DNA from: Corynebacterium ciconiae DSM 44920
Lineage (GTDB): Bacteria > Actinomycetota > Actinomycetes > Mycobacteriales > Mycobacteriaceae
NCBI RefSeq assembly: GCF_030440575.1
Contig: NZ_CP047189.1
Location: 620,001-684,000, forward strand
Reading direction: 5' to 3'
DNA length: 64,000 bases
Positions within the stretch are counted from its first letter, which is position 1. The number at the start of each line of letters is the position of its first letter. The notes below the pieces were generated by a model that was not told the DNA's origin, ran no database searches, and worked only from the letters and a program-made list of their open reading frames with translations. Made by a program: the position numbers and the translations under genes. Positions 8,689 to 17,103 of the stretch are shown piece after piece.

Positions 8689-10044
8689 GTGAAGAGTTCC
8701 GTCGAAAAGCTGAACGACACCCGCGTTAAGGTTACGGTTGAGGTTCCCTTCGAGGAACTCTCGTCCGAGTTTGACCAGGCTTATAAGGCCATCGCGCAGC
8801 AGGTGCAGATCCCCGGCTTCCGTAAAGGCAAGGCGCCTCGCCAGCTCATCGATGCTCGCTTCGGTCGCGGCCCCGTGATCGAGCAGGTTGTCAATGACAT
8901 GCTTCCTTCCCGTTATGGCCAGGCCGTCGAAGAGAATGAGCTTGTGGTGCTCGGTCAGCCCGAGATTGACATCACCAAGATCGAGGACGGCGAACTCGTC
9001 GAGTTCGTTGCCGAGGTTGATGTTCGCCCTGAGATCACCCTCCCGTCCTTCGAGGACATCTCCGTCGAGGTCCCGCCGCTGAAGGTGGATGACTCCGCCG
9101 TGGAGAAGGAGCTCGAAGAGCTTCGCTCCCGCTTCGGCACTCTCAAGACTGTTGAGCGCGCCGCCCAGGATGGCGACTTCGTGAGCATCGACCTCCACGC
9201 TGAGGTTGATGGCGAGGTAATCGAGGACTCCAAGACCGAGGGAATGTCGTACAACATCGGCTCCGATGACCTGATCAAGGGCTTGGACGCTGCTCTTACT
9301 GGGCTGTCCGCTGGCGAGTCCGCCACCTTCACCTCTGAGCTGCACGTGGGCGAGCATGCCGGTGAAGAGGGTGAGATCACCGTTACTCTCCAGACCGTCA
9401 AGGAGCGCGAGCTGCCCGAGGTGGATGACGAATTCGCCATGATGGCCTCCGAGTTCGACACCGTTGAGGAGCTTCGCGAGTCGCTGGAGAAGAAGGTGGA
9501 AGAGGATGCCAAGGGCAGCCAGGCCGCCGCTATCCGGGATGAGGTGCTGTCTGCAGCCCTGTCTCAGTCCGAGTTCCCGCTGCCGGAAGGCGTGGTTGAG
9601 GAGCAGGTGAAGGCTCAGCGTAACCAGCTGCTGCAGCAGGTCGGTGGCGACGAGAAGATTCTCGACACCCTCCTTGAGGCCCAGGGCACTAGCCGTGAGA
9701 AGTTCGATGAGGATGCGCGCAACTCTGCTGAGGACGCCGTGCGCAACCAGCTCTTCCTTGACCGCCTGGCCGAGGAGCTCGAGCCGGAGGTCACCGAGCA
9801 GGAGATGTCCGATCACATCATGTTCACCGCGCAGCGCTACGGTATGGAGCCGGCCCAGTTCTTCGGGCAGCTGCAGCAGTCCGGCCAGCTTGGCGCTCTC
9901 TTCGCTGATGTGCGCCGCGGCAAGGCTCTCGCCGAGGCTATCTGCAAGGTGAGCGTCAAGGACACCGACGGCAACGAGGTGGACCCGGCCCAGTACTTCG
10001 GCGATGAGGAGCCGGAGAACGAGTCGGAGACCGACTCCGAGTAG
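8689..10044 (+). CDS. tig: trigger factor, ribosome-associated chaperone and prolyl isomerase
   Basis: 451 residues, the usual size. The N-terminal ribosome-binding domain carries the signature [19 protein letters not shown] (about residues 43-62). The FKBP-type domain spans about 150-240 ([18 protein letters not shown], then the [22 protein letters not shown] exit). The helical C-terminal chaperone domain follows and ends in an acidic tail. It protects nascent chains at the exit tunnel. GTG start at 8689 with AGGAG eight bases upstream. It sits ahead of clpP1-clpP2 as in many bacteria, joining folding and degradation, but a terminator separates them. Confidence 0.97.
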   Translation: MKSSVEKLNDTRVKVTVEVPFEELSSEFDQAYKAIAQQVQIPGFRKGKAPRQLIDARFGRGPVIEQVVNDMLPSRYGQAVEENELVVLGQPEIDITKIEDGELVEFVAEVDVRPEITLPSFEDISVEVPPLKVDDSAVEKELEELRSRFGTLKTVERAAQDGDFVSIDLHAEVDGEVIEDSKTEGMSYNIGSDDLIKGLDAALTGLSAGESATFTSELHVGEHAGEEGEITVTLQTVKERELPEVDDEFAMMASEFDTVEELRESLEKKVEEDAKGSQAAAIRDEVLSAALSQSEFPLPEGVVEEQVKAQRNQLLQQVGGDEKILDTLLEAQGTSREKFDEDARNSAEDAVRNQLFLDRLAEELEPEVTEQEMSDHIMFTAQRYGMEPAQFFGQLQQSGQLGALFADVRRGKALAEAICKVSVKDTDGNEVDPAQYFGDEEPENESETDSE

Positions 10045-10062
10045 GCATTAGTACAGCCTTGA

Positions 10063-10099
10063 GGCAGTGCCGCACCGCAATAGGTGTGGTGCTGCCTTT
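10063..10099 (+). terminator. terminator of tig
   Basis: A 14-bp stem with G-T wobbles (10063-10076 with 10083-10096), 6-base loop, then TTTCGCTTTT. Confidence 0.75.
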
Positions 10100-10140
10100 C
10101 GCTTTTGCCGCCGCGCACCACTAGTGCTGAGGGCACCCCT

Positions 10141-10189
10141 AAGCTGTGAGCGAACAAAGCTGACTCGGCGCGGCCCGCGGCGGTAGCCT
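10141..10189 (+). promoter_or_regulatory. clpP1P2 promoter with ClgR-like site
   Basis: A TAGCCT -10 box (10184-10189) lies 17 bases downstream of TGACTC (10161-10166). Immediately upstream, AAGCTGTGAGCGAAC (10141-10155) matches most fixed positions of the ClgR operator CGCYNANRGCGWW. ClgR is the known activator of clpP1P2 in corynebacteria; the assignment here rests on partial sequence match and position near -48. Confidence 0.5.
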
Positions 10190-10225
10190 GAAGTGACGAG
10201 ATATTGGGATTTCAAAGGAGACAAC

Positions 10226-10822
10226 ATGACCAGCCCACACATGACCAATGCAGCCGCAGGACTCAACCTGAGCGATTCTGTGTTTGAGCGCCTCCTCCGC
10301 GAGCGCATCATTTTCCTCGGTAGCCAGGTGGATGATGAGATCGCGAACAAGCTGTGCGCCCAGATTCTGCTCCTCTCGGCGGAAGACCCCAACCGCGACA
10401 TTTCGCTCTATATCAATAGCCCCGGTGGGTCCGTGACCGCCGGCATGGCTATTTTCGACACCATGAAGTATGCCCCCTGCGATGTCGCCACCTATGGTAT
10501 GGGGCTAGCGGCATCGATGGGCCAGTTCCTGCTGTCGGCCGGTACCAAGGGTAAGCGCTTCGCTCTGCCGCATGCGCGCATCATGATGCACCAGCCCTCC
10601 GCTGGTGTGGGAGGTACCGCAGCGGATATCGCCATCCAGGCAGAGCAGTTCGCCTACACCAAGAAGGAAATGGCCGAACTGATCGCCGAGCACACAGGGC
10701 AGCCCGTGGAGCAGATTGTGAAAGACTCCGACCGTGACCGCTGGTTCACCGCCCAGCAGGCCAAGGACTACGGTTTCGTGGATCACGTGATCGAGTCCGC
10801 CAAGGGCGCTATTAATAACTAA
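10226..10822 (+). CDS. clpP1: ATP-dependent Clp protease proteolytic subunit 1
   Basis: 198 residues. The serine protease triad is visible: Ser97 in [11 protein letters not shown], His122 in MMHQPSAG, and an Asp near residue 171 in [10 protein letters not shown]. ClpP1 and ClpP2 of actinobacteria form a mixed double-ring barrel fed by ClpX or ClpC. ATG at 10226 has AAAGGAG six bases upstream; an earlier in-frame ATG overlaps the promoter and was not used. clpP2 follows after 30 bases in the same transcript. Confidence 0.96.
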   Translation: MTSPHMTNAAAGLNLSDSVFERLLRERIIFLGSQVDDEIANKLCAQILLLSAEDPNRDISLYINSPGGSVTAGMAIFDTMKYAPCDVATYGMGLAASMGQFLLSAGTKGKRFALPHARIMMHQPSAGVGGTAADIAIQAEQFAYTKKEMAELIAEHTGQPVEQIVKDSDRDRWFTAQQAKDYGFVDHVIESAKGAINN

Positions 10823-10852
10823 CCCACCACCACGAATAAGGAGTTTTTCACT

Positions 10853-11467
10853 ATGCAGATGCCTCAGTCTCGCTACATCCTGCCTTCTTTCTTGGAGCAG
10901 TCCGCTTATGGCACCAAGGAGTCGAATCCCTACAACAAGCTCTTTGAAGAGCGCATTATCTTCCTTGGTGCTCAGGTGGATGACACCTCGGCTAATGACA
11001 TCATGGCGCAGCTTCTGGTGCTGGAATCCCAAGACCCGGATCGTGACATCACGATGTACATCAACAGCCCCGGTGGCTCCTTCACCTCGCTGATGGCTAT
11101 TTATGACACCATGCAGTACGTCCGTCCGGATGTCTCTACCGTGTGCCTGGGCCAGGCTGCGTCCGCTGCTGCGGTGCTGCTCGCAGCCGGTGCTCCCGGT
11201 AAGCGTGCCGCGCTGCCGAATGCTCGCGTGCTCATTCACCAGCCCGCCACCCAGGGCATCCAAGGCCAGGTGTCGGATCTGGAGATCCAGGCCGCCGAGA
11301 TCGAGCGCATGCGTACCCTGATGGAAGAAACACTGGCACGTCACACCGGCCAGAGCGCAGAGCAGATTCGAATCGATACCGACCGCGATAAGATCCTCAC
11401 CGCCGAAGCCGCTAAGGACTACGGCATCGTGGATCAGGTTTTCGACTACCGCAAGCTCAACGGCTAA
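10853..11467 (+). CDS. clpP2: ATP-dependent Clp protease proteolytic subunit 2
   Basis: 204 residues. Ser104 in [12 protein letters not shown], His129 in LIHQPATQG and an Asp in [18 protein letters not shown] provide the triad. The segment [17 protein letters not shown] is the family handle region. It is co-transcribed with clpP1; RBS AAGGAG precedes ATG 10853. In actinobacteria the pair is normally essential. Confidence 0.96.
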   Translation: MQMPQSRYILPSFLEQSAYGTKESNPYNKLFEERIIFLGAQVDDTSANDIMAQLLVLESQDPDRDITMYINSPGGSFTSLMAIYDTMQYVRPDVSTVCLGQAASAAAVLLAAGAPGKRAALPNARVLIHQPATQGIQGQVSDLEIQAAEIERMRTLMEETLARHTGQSAEQIRIDTDRDKILTAEAAKDYGIVDQVFDYRKLNG

Positions 11468-11499
11468 GGATAGCCTCCCGCCGCATCGCTGCGGCTCTC

Positions 11500-11551
11500 C
11501 CGCCTCCTTGGGTATCTGCCCCTTAGGGGCCCGCCAAGGGGGCGGTTGTAT
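11500..11551 (+). terminator. terminator of clpP1-clpP2
   Basis: CCGCCTCCTTGG (11500-11511) pairs with CCAAGGGGGCGG (11534-11545) with one wobble and is followed by TTGTATT. A smaller palindrome, GCCCCTTAGGGGC, sits inside the loop. Confidence 0.7.
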
Positions 11552-11581
11552 TAGTTGCTAGCCGCGATGGCACGCAGAAAA

Positions 11582-11622
11582 ACACCGCTTCCCTTCTCGC
11601 ATGAGGAGAAGGGAAGCGGTGT
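11582..11622 (-). terminator. terminator of the LGFP lipoprotein gene
   Basis: A perfect 17-bp stem (11582-11598 with 11606-11622) and 7-base loop. On the minus strand it ends in GTTTTTC, so it serves the lipoprotein gene. Confidence 0.85.
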
Positions 11623-11699
11623 ATGCATGATCCTCTTCCGAGCGCTAGTTAACAAGCGCCAGACAGGGGAGATGCAGCAGCCTTATAGCTGAAACAGCC

Positions 11700-12290
11700 T
11701 TAGCTGAAGGACTCCACGAAGCCGCCCTCTTCGTTGGGCATGATGTGGATGGTCTTGCCGGTGAAGGTCTGCTCCCAGCCGCCGTCGACCTCGCGCTCAG
11801 CCTCGGTGGGCACGCCGATCTCGGAATCCAGGCCGCCCTCGTTCTGCCAGACCTTCCACATGCCGCCGATGACGGGGAAGGTGCCCTCGTCGCTCTTAAC
11901 GAATGCAGCGTTCTCGTACTCGGCGACGGTCACGCCGTCCTTCTCGTAAGCGGAGACGAAAGCGCCAGCGTTCTCGCCGTACATGTCGTAGGACTCAGCG
12001 GCCTCGGTGATCTCGGCCGGCAGGTCAGCCTCGGCGACGTCCTTGGAATCCATGGCGTTCTTGGCGTCGTCCACGGTGTCCTCGGCCTTGTCCTTGGCGT
12101 CACCGGCGGCGTCCTCAGCCTTGTCCTTGGCGTCGCCAGCGGCGTCGGTAGCCTCGGATGCGGCGGAGCTCACGGAATCGGTGGCATCGGAAATGGTGTC
12201 AGAAGCATCGTCGGTAGAGCAGGCAGCCAGACCGATGAGAAGGGTGGAACCGGCGATAGCGGTAACGGCGCGCAGGGTGTTCTTACGCAT
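11700..12290 (-). CDS. lipoprotein with 11-residue repeats and LGFP-like domain
   Basis: 196 residues. The signal peptide ends in lipobox GLAAC (Cys24), so the protein is lipid-anchored on the cell surface. Residues about 30-85 are Ala/Asp/Lys-rich with a near-exact 11-residue tandem repeat AGDAKDKAEDA, of the amphipathic type seen in LEA- or apolipoprotein-like proteins. The C-terminus (about 145-196: MWKVWQNEGGLDSEIGVPTE, EVDGGWEQTFTGKTIHI) matches LGFP repeats, which in corynebacteria occur on surface proteins including mycolyltransferases and are thought to bind the cell wall. RBS AAGGAG precedes ATG 12290. It lies between clpP2 and clpX but is transcribed the other way. Its role is unknown. 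Confidence 0.85.
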   Translation of the reverse strand: MRKNTLRAVTAIAGSTLLIGLAACSTDDASDTISDATDSVSSAASEATDAAGDAKDKAEDAAGDAKDKAEDTVDDAKNAMDSKDVAEADLPAEITEAAESYDMYGENAGAFVSAYEKDGVTVAEYENAAFVKSDEGTFPVIGGMWKVWQNEGGLDSEIGVPTEAEREVDGGWEQTFTGKTIHIMPNEEGGFVESFS

Positions 12291-12374
12291 TATTAAACTC
12301 CTTAAAAATATAGGTTTGTCGAGAAAATGGGCCTGTCCAGCGCAGATGAGCCGTGCAGCAGGCCTTCTGCACCA

Positions 12375-12402
12375 ACTGTAGCGGCCGTAGGACCAATATC
12401 AA
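12375..12402 (-). promoter_or_regulatory. possible promoter of the LGFP lipoprotein gene
   Basis: On the minus strand TTGATA (12397-12402) and TACAGT (12375-12380) are separated by 16 bases, about 80 bases ahead of the start codon. Confidence 0.4.
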
Positions 12403-12733
12403 ATTAAGACGAAGGATGTTATAAATATGTGATAATAATGGGACTATTTAGCGATGAACGCACCTTAGAATGGCCTTTATGTGCACATATCTTCATTACT
12501 AAGTGGTTGAGCGCACATTAAACAAAGGCTTGCGTTTCTTAACTTCTTAAAGCATTCTCAGGCGCCGGTAGAAGGCTTCTCGCGGGCTATGGGCACGGGG
12601 TGGAGGGGGATCCTGGCCCATCGACGTCTCTTCGCAACACGGTTGCGCACCCGCGGGAATAGATAGGTGTGCGCGGTGGTTGAAGCACAAGGCGCTCGGC
12701 GCCGCCTTAGGCCTCTTCGGGGCATGGAGGCGC
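12403..12733. other. AT-rich intergenic stretch ahead of clpX
   Basis: 12403-12545 is clearly poorer in G+C than the genes around it; 12546-12733 is GC-rich again. I find no start codon with a ribosome binding site, no hairpin with a T tract and no RNA family. Frames on either strand are short or lack family resemblance. Confidence 0.5.
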
Positions 12734-12739
12734 TAGAGT
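12734..12739 (+). promoter_or_regulatory. clpX -10 box
   Basis: TAGAGT lies 62 bases before the clpX start, giving a leader of roughly 55 bases. No clear -35. Confidence 0.4.
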
Positions 12740-12801
12740 GGAGGGGCGCACATGGCTCCAGCCGCACAACAACGAGATGCAAATGAGGGTTTTTCCAGCT
12801 T

Positions 12802-14076
12802 ATGGCACATATGCAAGAGACTGCTGACCTGTTGAAGTGCTCTTTCTGCGGAAAGAGTCAGAAGCAGGTGAAAAAGCTCATTGCGGGTGGGGGAGTCTAC
12901 ATCTGTGATGAGTGCATCGAGCTGTGTAACGAGATCATCGAGGAGGAGCTCAACACCGCCGCTAAGGAGGAGACTCAGGAGAGTCGCCTGCCGCGGCCCC
13001 GCGAGATCGCGGAATTCCTCGATGAGTACGTGATCGGCCAAGACGAGGCCAAGCGGGTGCTCGCGGTGGCGGTGTATAACCACTACAAGCGCATGCGCCA
13101 GGCTGGTGCCAACTTCGGCTTGGATGAGGACGAGGTGGAGATTGCTAAGTCCAACATCTTGATGCTGGGTCCGACGGGCTCGGGCAAGACCTACTTGGCT
13201 CAAACCTTGGCTCGGTTGCTTAACGTGCCCTTCGCTATCGCCGACGCTACCTCTCTTACGGAGGCTGGCTACGTGGGCGAGGACGTGGAAAACATTTTGC
13301 TCAAGCTGCTCCAGGCGGCCGAGTTCGACGTGGAGCGGGCACAGACCGGCATTATCTATATTGACGAGATCGATAAGATCTCTCGGAAGTCCGAGAACCC
13401 GTCCATTACCCGTGACGTCTCCGGTGAGGGTGTGCAGCAGGCGCTGCTGAAGATCCTTGAGGGCACTGTGGCTGCAATTCCGCCCCAGGGTGGGAGGAAG
13501 CACCCGAATCAAGAGTTCATCCAGCTCGATACCTCGAATATCCTCTTCATCGTGGCCGGCGCCTTCTCGGGGCTGGAACAGGTGATCGAGGAGCGCCGTG
13601 GAAAGAAGGGCTTGGGCTTTGGCGCCGAGGTGCGCTCTCTTAAGCCGGATACGTCCAAGAATATCTTCACCGAGGTGCGTCCCGAGGATCTCGTGAAGTT
13701 CGGTCTCATCCCGGAGTTTATTGGCCGCCTACCTGTGGTGGCCTCTGTGGCCAACCTGGACCGTGAGGCCCTGGTTAAGGTGTTGACCGAACCGCGTAAT
13801 GCCCTGGTCAAGCAGTATCAGCGCCTCTTCGAGATGGACGGGGTTAATCTGCAGTTTAGCGAGGAGGCCTTGGATTCCATCGCTGATCAGGCGCTCGAGC
13901 GTAAGACGGGTGCCCGTGGTCTCCGAGCAATCATGGAGGAGATCCTGGTGCCGATCATGTACTCGGTGCCCGACCGGGAGGACGTCTCCACCGTCACGAT
14001 CACGGGCGCGGTTGCCCGCGGCGAGGGCGATCCCGAGTACTCAGCTGAAGGTGACGGCGCAGAAAAAACCGCCTAA
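12802..14076 (+). CDS. clpX: ATP-dependent Clp protease ATP-binding subunit ClpX
   Basis: 424 residues. The N-terminal zinc-binding domain has Cys13, Cys16, Cys35 and Cys38 (CSFCGK...CDEC). Walker A GPTGSGKT is at 123-130, Walker [11 protein letters not shown] near 190, a pore loop GYVGEDVE before it, the IGF-type ClpP-docking loop as LGFGAEV, and the sensor-2 region [11 protein letters not shown] near the C-terminus. It unfolds tagged substrates and feeds the ClpP1P2 barrel encoded just upstream. The only upstream purine stretch is GAGGG about 12 bases before the ATG at 12802. Confidence 0.97.
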   Translation: MAHMQETADLLKCSFCGKSQKQVKKLIAGGGVYICDECIELCNEIIEEELNTAAKEETQESRLPRPREIAEFLDEYVIGQDEAKRVLAVAVYNHYKRMRQAGANFGLDEDEVEIAKSNILMLGPTGSGKTYLAQTLARLLNVPFAIADATSLTEAGYVGEDVENILLKLLQAAEFDVERAQTGIIYIDEIDKISRKSENPSITRDVSGEGVQQALLKILEGTVAAIPPQGGRKHPNQEFIQLDTSNILFIVAGAFSGLEQVIEERRGKKGLGFGAEVRSLKPDTSKNIFTEVRPEDLVKFGLIPEFIGRLPVVASVANLDREALVKVLTEPRNALVKQYQRLFEMDGVNLQFSEEALDSIADQALERKTGARGLRAIMEEILVPIMYSVPDREDVSTVTITGAVARGEGDPEYSAEGDGAEKTA

Positions 14077-14120
14077 CAATGGCTGCGCCTAGCTATGTTG
14101 GGCGCATAAAGAAACGACAC

Positions 14121-14153
14121 AAGGCCAGCTCCTCGTGGTGAGGGGCTGGCCTT
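14121..14153 (+). terminator. bidirectional terminator between clpX and tetR-type gene
   Basis: AAGGCCAGCTCCTC pairs with GAGGGGCTGGCCTT (one wobble) across a 5-base loop, between convergent genes. The minus strand continues with T-rich sequence. Confidence 0.8.
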
Positions 14154-14172
14154 AGTGCATGTGGGGAAGGGG

Positions 14173-14186
14173 AGCGTCGATAAGCG
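14173..14186 (+). repeat. dispersed 12-mer GCGTCGATAAGC, copy 2
   Basis: An exact copy on the plus strand between the convergent clpX and TetR-type genes. There is no promoter to serve here, which argues against a purely promoter-bound function. Confidence 0.85.
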
Positions 14187-14193
14187 CTGGCCC

Positions 14194-15081
14194 TTAAGAG
14201 TTGCCGTAGAGGCTATCTTCCATGGAGTAGATGTCCTCGCCGCCGGCGTGGTTGTCGTTTTTGAGATGCGTTGTGGCATCGGCGCTGAGATAACTCATTC
14301 CGCCGCTGGATTGCATGTTGGAGGTGAGGAAGCTCAGCACGGTATCGACCGCCATACGGCGCATACCCTCGGTGTTGTCCTGGGAGAGCAGGTTCACGCT
14401 GTAAAGATTGAGGTAGGCGGCGTGGTAGGTCGAACGCATGAGGGTAAGCGCGATGATGATGGTGTAGATGTCAATGACGGAAATGCCCGGTCGGAACGCA
14501 CCAGAATCTTGGCCCAGCATGAGCAGCTTCTCCATGTGCAGCATCGCCTGAGACTGGTCCGCAAAAGGCCCAGACAGCTCCATGTTGGCGTGGTTTTGCT
14601 GCGACTCCATCACCAGTAGGCGCGCTGCGAGCGGATGGGCGGTGATCTGGTCATAGATGGCCTCGGCCATAGAACGCATGCCCTCCACCGGCACCGCGGT
14701 TTCGAGGGCCTGCTCGTCGATGGCAGGGCGCAGATCAGCGATGGCGCGTTGAATCACGCGCACATACAGCCCGCGCTTATCGCCGAAGTGGTAGTGGATC
14801 ATGCGCTTGGACATGCCCGATTCGCTGGCGATGGCCTTGAGCCGGGAATCTTTAAAGCCATAGGTGGCGAAGGTGCGTAGCGCCACCTCCACGACGTGCT
14901 CTGGGGTCACCCCCTCCTCGTTGTCTGGGCGCTCGGCCTCGACGAGGTCCGCCTCGGGGGTGCTGGGAAGCGGCATGCTGCCATCCTCAAAACTCAAGGG
15001 GGCGAGATCTTCTCCCTCGTACACCGAGGACTGCGGGGAGTTCGCGGAGGTGTAGGTGTAGGGCGAGGAGTCTGATGTCAT
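14194..15081 (-). CDS. TetR/AcrR family transcriptional regulator
   Basis: 295 residues, long for the family because of an acidic, low-complexity N-terminal extension of about 55 residues. The HTH follows at about 58-105: VVEVALRTFATYGFKDSRLKAIASESGMSKRMIHYHFGDKRGLYVRVIQ. The remainder is the helical ligand-binding and dimerisation part, with a disordered tail. It faces mdh across a 480-base divergent region. GGAGG lies about 13 bases before ATG 15081, so a shorter start inside the extension is possible. Ligand and targets are unknown. Confidence 0.85.
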   Translation of the reverse strand: MTSDSSPYTYTSANSPQSSVYEGEDLAPLSFEDGSMPLPSTPEADLVEAERPDNEEGVTPEHVVEVALRTFATYGFKDSRLKAIASESGMSKRMIHYHFGDKRGLYVRVIQRAIADLRPAIDEQALETAVPVEGMRSMAEAIYDQITAHPLAARLLVMESQQNHANMELSGPFADQSQAMLHMEKLLMLGQDSGAFRPGISVIDIYTIIIALTLMRSTYHAAYLNLYSVNLLSQDNTEGMRRMAVDTVLSFLTSNMQSSGGMSYLSADATTHLKNDNHAGGEDIYSMEDSLYGNS

Positions 15082-15344
15082 GATTGCGCGTTATCCTCCT
15101 TCGGATCGGGCCACTGACGTCCGTATCGTGTGGGTTTAGCGGCCGTCACGTGCGGTGTTCCTTCACTTTTCTATCGTGCCCTAAAGCTCCTCGCGGTGAA
15201 GCGCACTGGGCAGCGGGTGGTGTCTTTTCCACCCCAAATGATGGTACTACCCGCACATTTGCTCCACGTCCGCTACGGAGCTCGCCACACCATTTAGGGG
15301 TTGGAACTCCCTCACCCGCGTGTGGTGTTGGGGCCGTACTTTTT

Positions 15345-15359
15345 CGCTTATCGACGCCC
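15345..15359 (-). repeat. dispersed 12-mer GCGTCGATAAGC, copy 3
   Basis: An exact copy on the minus strand in the divergent tetR-mdh region, reading toward the TetR-type gene and followed by GAAAAAGTAC. Confidence 0.85.
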
Positions 15360-15407
15360 ATTCGGCGGGGCCACCGGCATGTCCGCTTTGTTGACTCTAT
15401 CCAATAA

Positions 15408-16541
<1,134 letters not shown>

Positions 16542-16580
16542 AACGCAGCGCGCCGTCACATGCGGCGTGTGCTGTCGCGA

Positions 16581-16614
16581 CCGCCAGATTTTCCCGAGAA
16601 ATCTGGCGGTTTTT
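16581..16614 (+). terminator. terminator of mdh
   Basis: CCGCCAGATTT pairs perfectly with AAATCTGGCGG across a 7-base loop and is followed by five T. Confidence 0.92.
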
Positions 16615-16649
16615 GCTTGCTTCCCTCCGTTTGGCCGATGTACATTAAA

Positions 16650-16668
16650 CAAAGTTAGCCAAACCTAA
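16650..16668 (+). promoter_or_regulatory. DtxR-like iron box ahead of the ArsR-type gene
   Basis: The 19 bases CAAAGTTAGCCAAACCTAA match 16 of 19 positions of the DtxR/IdeR consensus TWAGGTTAGSCTAACCTWA. The site ends 17 bases before the start codon, which suits iron-dependent repression. A TACATT sequence at 16641-16646 may be the -10. Confidence 0.6.
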
Positions 16669-16685
16669 AACTAGGAGGAGTCTCT

Positions 16686-17018
16686 ATGAGCGCCCCGACG
16701 CACACCAGTGAGCTTCCGGTGGGGCGCTCGCTCAATAGCCACCACCTGTCCCCGCACGAATCCGCAGCGATTGCTGCGGCCTTCAAGGTGCTCGGGGATC
16801 CCACGCGTCTGCGCTTGCTCTCCTTGGTGGCATCGGATAATTCCATCTCCTCGGCGCAGCTGGAAGAGATCCTTGAGATTTCCCAGCCCACGGTGAGCCA
16901 CCACCTGAAGAAACTGCACGAGGCGGGGCTGATTCACCGCTACCAACAAGGCCGGCGGGTGCGCTATACCATCAGCGATGAACAGTTCACCCACTTGGCA
17001 CGTTTGCTCATGCCTTAA
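16686..17018 (+). CDS. ArsR family transcriptional regulator
   Basis: 110 residues. A winged HTH spans about 32-100: FKVLGDPTRLRLLSLVASDNSISSAQLEEILEISQPTVSHHLKKLHEAGLIHRYQQGRRVRYTI. The usual metal-site motif ELCVCD of ArsR/SmtB sensors is absent; the residues there read ISSAQLEE. A His pair and further His (SHHLSPHE) near the N-terminus might bind metal, but this is speculation. RBS GGAGGAG precedes ATG 16686. A DtxR-like box overlaps the upstream region, hinting at a role in iron or metal balance. It may be a local repressor or a link between iron and another signal. Confidence 0.85.
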   Translation: MSAPTHTSELPVGRSLNSHHLSPHESAAIAAAFKVLGDPTRLRLLSLVASDNSISSAQLEEILEISQPTVSHHLKKLHEAGLIHRYQQGRRVRYTISDEQFTHLARLLMP

Positions 17019-17028
17019 AGGCTCAGGT

Positions 17029-17043
17029 GGGCGTCGATAAGCG
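17029..17043 (+). repeat. dispersed 12-mer GCGTCGATAAGC, copy 4
   Basis: An exact copy, reading toward valS, ends eight bases before the TAAGAT -10 box at 17050. Confidence 0.85.
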
Positions 17044-17049
17044 ACGGGC

Positions 17050-17055
17050 TAAGAT
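17050..17055 (+). promoter_or_regulatory. valS -10 box
   Basis: TAAGAT lies 54 bases upstream of the valS start; the dispersed 12-mer occupies the spacer and -35 region. Confidence 0.45.
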
Positions 17056-17103
17056 GGGTGAGATACGAACGACTTCTATTCTGAAGGGGGAGTGCCAACC
17101 CGT

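Noticed and set aside
8674..9816. 380-codon minus-strand frame opposite tig
   Set aside because: Shadow of trigger factor, with no ribosome binding site or family resemblance.
17044..17103. T-box leader before valS
   Set aside because: The leader is only about 40 bases and has no specifier loop or T-box sequence.
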